Origin: JACQXX01 sp964639175
GTDB lineage: Bacteria; Acidobacteriota; Blastocatellia; Chloracidobacteriales; Chloracidobacteriaceae
Reading direction: 5' to 3'
Assembly (NCBI GenBank): GCA_964639175.1
Contig: CAZXCE010000497.1
Coordinates: 1 to 6,482 of the forward strand
DNA: 6,482 nucleotides
Positions 5,296 through 6,482 of this stretch are shown here, piece after piece. Numbering within the stretch: the first letter of the stretch is position 1; every line of letters begins with the position of its first letter. The position numbers were made by a program, and so were the translations under genes. The notes beneath the pieces were generated by a model that saw only the letters and a list, made by a program, of their open reading frames with translations, made no database searches and was not told the origin of the DNA.

Positions 5296-6396
5296 ATGGC
5301 AAATGAAGACTATTACACCTTGCTTGGGGTCGCGAAATCGGCCTCAGCCGAGGAAATCAAAAAGGCATATCGCAAATTAGCTCGAAAATATCACCCCGAT
5401 CTCAACCCCGGTGATAAGGTGGCCGAAGAGAAATTCAAAAAAATCTCTGAAGCCTTTGAGGTGCTCAGCGATCCAAAGAAGCGCGAAATCTACGATAAAT
5501 TTGGCAGTTATAATGAAAGCTATGCCAATGCCGGTCCTGGCGGATTTGGCGGGTTTGATTTTGGGGATATGGGAAGTGGTTCATTCCGCGACATCTTTTC
5601 AGAATTATTTAGCGGAGGGCGGGCTGCGGCCTCGGCTGGTCCCAGTACCCAGCGTGGCGCCGATATCGAATACCCGCTGGCCGTTTCATTTGAAGACGCT
5701 GCCAATGGGTTAACCGCAACCATTACCATCAGCCGAAACGAAGGCTGTACCAACTGCAATTCAACCGGAGATGGACCGGGGCCCACCACCACCTGCGGTA
5801 CCTGTAACGGAAGTGGTCAACGCGGACCCAATCGCATGGGATTTGGGTTGAATATGCCCTGCAGCGCCTGTAATGGAACGGGGAAACGGCGGCCAATCTG
5901 TGTGGCCTGCCGTGGACAGGGCGTACTTTTAAAGTCTGAAGCCGTCAAAGTGCGTATTCCAGCCGGGGTGGACACCGGTTCACGCGTCCGGGTAACTGGC
6001 AAAGGCCATGCCGGTGTGCGTGGAGGCCAGGCTGGTGATTTGTTGATCATTACCAATGTTGGAGTGCATCAATATTTTGTGCGCAAAGGGGATAACATCC
6101 ACTGCACCATTCCGATTACCGTTCCGGAAGCCGCGCTTGGCACCAAAATCGAGGTTCCAACGATCAATGGTAAAGCTGTTCTCAGAATTCCACCCGGTAC
6201 ACAATCTGGACAGCAGTTCCGGTTGCGGGAAAAAGGATTTCCGATTCTTCGCAGCCAGGGCCAGGAACGGGGAGACCAGTATGTCGAGGTCCGGATTACG
6301 CTTCCAAAGGTAATCAGTGAAGAAACCAAGGACCTGTTGCGACAATTTGCAAAGTTGAATCCAGAAAACCCTCGGGCTGAGATTGGACTTTCCTAA
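5296..6396 (+). CDS. dnaJ: Chaperone DnaJ (Hsp40), type A with zinc finger
   Basis: Co-chaperone that delivers unfolded proteins to DnaK and triggers its ATP hydrolysis in the cytoplasm. The 366 residues are close to the E. coli length of 376. The J domain (about 5-70) has the essential HPD at 33-35. A Gly/Phe-rich stretch (about 80-108, with GPGGFGGFDFGDMGSGSF) follows, then four zinc-binding cysteine repeats: CTNCNSTG (151-158), CGTCNGSG (167-174), CSACNGTG (189-196) and CVACRGQG (202-209). Beta-rich C-terminal substrate-binding domains carry VRIPAGVDTGSRVRVTGKG and LRIPPGTQSGQQFRL. All eight cysteines are present, so this is a true type A DnaJ and not a CbpA-like protein. The first repeat has Ser where Gly is usual, a mild variation. 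The ATG follows TGAGG by 7 bases. It lies downstream of dnaK on the same strand, probably in one transcript. A heptamer repeat array starts 3 bases after its stop and no terminator is visible. Confidence 0.97.
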   Translation: MANEDYYTLLGVAKSASAEEIKKAYRKLARKYHPDLNPGDKVAEEKFKKISEAFEVLSDPKKREIYDKFGSYNESYANAGPGGFGGFDFGDMGSGSFRDIFSELFSGGRAAASAGPSTQRGADIEYPLAVSFEDAANGLTATITISRNEGCTNCNSTGDGPGPTTTCGTCNGSGQRGPNRMGFGLNMPCSACNGTGKRRPICVACRGQGVLLKSEAVKVRIPAGVDTGSRVRVTGKGHAGVRGGQAGDLLIITNVGVHQYFVRKGDNIHCTIPITVPEAALGTKIEVPTINGKAVLRIPPGTQSGQQFRLREKGFPILRSQGQERGDQYVEVRITLPKVISEETKDLLRQFAKLNPENPRAEIGLS

Positions 6397-6399
6397 CTG

Positions 6400-6434
6400 A
6401 ATGAAGAATGAAGAATTGAGAAAGAAGAATGAAG
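6400..6434 (+). repeat. Heptamer array after dnaJ, same family as the left cassette
   Basis: Five 7-base units: AATGAAG, AATGAAG, AATTGAG, AAAGAAG, AATGAAG, starting 3 bases after the dnaJ stop. Its first 23 bases (6400-6422) are identical to 29-51 and to the reverse complement of 485-507. Orientation is that of the left arm at 1-56, so a second cassette could begin here and continue beyond the window. Confidence 0.92.
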
Positions 6435-6439
6435 AAAGT

Positions 6440-6482
6440 GCTAAGAGCTTGGTGCTTAGTACTTGGTGCTTGGTGCTTAGTA
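6440..6482 (+). repeat. Second heptamer family, consensus RCTTRGT
   Basis: After a degenerate first unit (GCTAAGA, 6440-6446) come GCTTGGT, GCTTAGT, ACTTGGT, GCTTGGT, GCTTAGT (6447-6481), and the window ends inside the array. The sequence is unrelated to AATGAAG but has the same 7-base period, and it follows the first family after a junction of only 5 bases (6435-6439). Confidence 0.9.

Overview
The window holds four intact protein genes and one broken small gene. All intact genes look chromosomal and of ordinary composition. The DnaK carries the extra N-terminal-lobe segment typical of diderm (Gram-negative type) bacteria. Moderate GC, a dnaK-dnaJ pair without grpE between them, a possible HspR-type operator and AT-rich heptamer arrays point to a diderm outside the well-studied Proteobacteria. 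Acidobacteriota is my guess, at low confidence.

Layout. Positions 1-507 form a self-contained cassette. It has a heptamer array (consensus AATGAAG / AATTGAG), then a plus-strand four-helix-bundle (23S rRNA intervening-sequence / S23 type) gene broken by one in-frame stop, then the same heptamer array in inverted orientation. Right of it, on the minus strand, lie holB (DNA polymerase III delta', 512-1501) and, upstream of it, a circularly permuted ATP-grasp protein related to glutathionylspermidine synthase (1545-2891). A divergent intergenic region (2892-3207) carries the dnaK promoter, with inverted repeats that could be operators. Plus-strand dnaK (3208-5133) and a type A dnaJ (5296-6396) follow. 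They are separated by a 162-base spacer rich in RNA secondary structure. Three bases after the dnaJ stop the same heptamer array begins again, followed by a second, unrelated heptamer family (RCTTRGT) that runs off the window.

How it works together. DnaK and DnaJ form the Hsp70 chaperone cycle and are probably one transcription unit with structured control of dnaJ. HolB is a clamp-loader subunit. The ATP-grasp enzyme probably ligates an amine or amino acid to a carboxylate, but its substrate is unknown.

The least ordinary part is the cassette. A four-helix-bundle gene between inverted heptamer arrays resembles, in layout, the intervening sequences found inside bacterial 23S rRNA genes, but it lies in a protein-gene intergenic space. 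The same array start (two AATGAAG units, then AATTGAG) sits 3-4 bases after the stop codons of both holB and dnaJ. This suggests a dispersed element that settles just behind genes.
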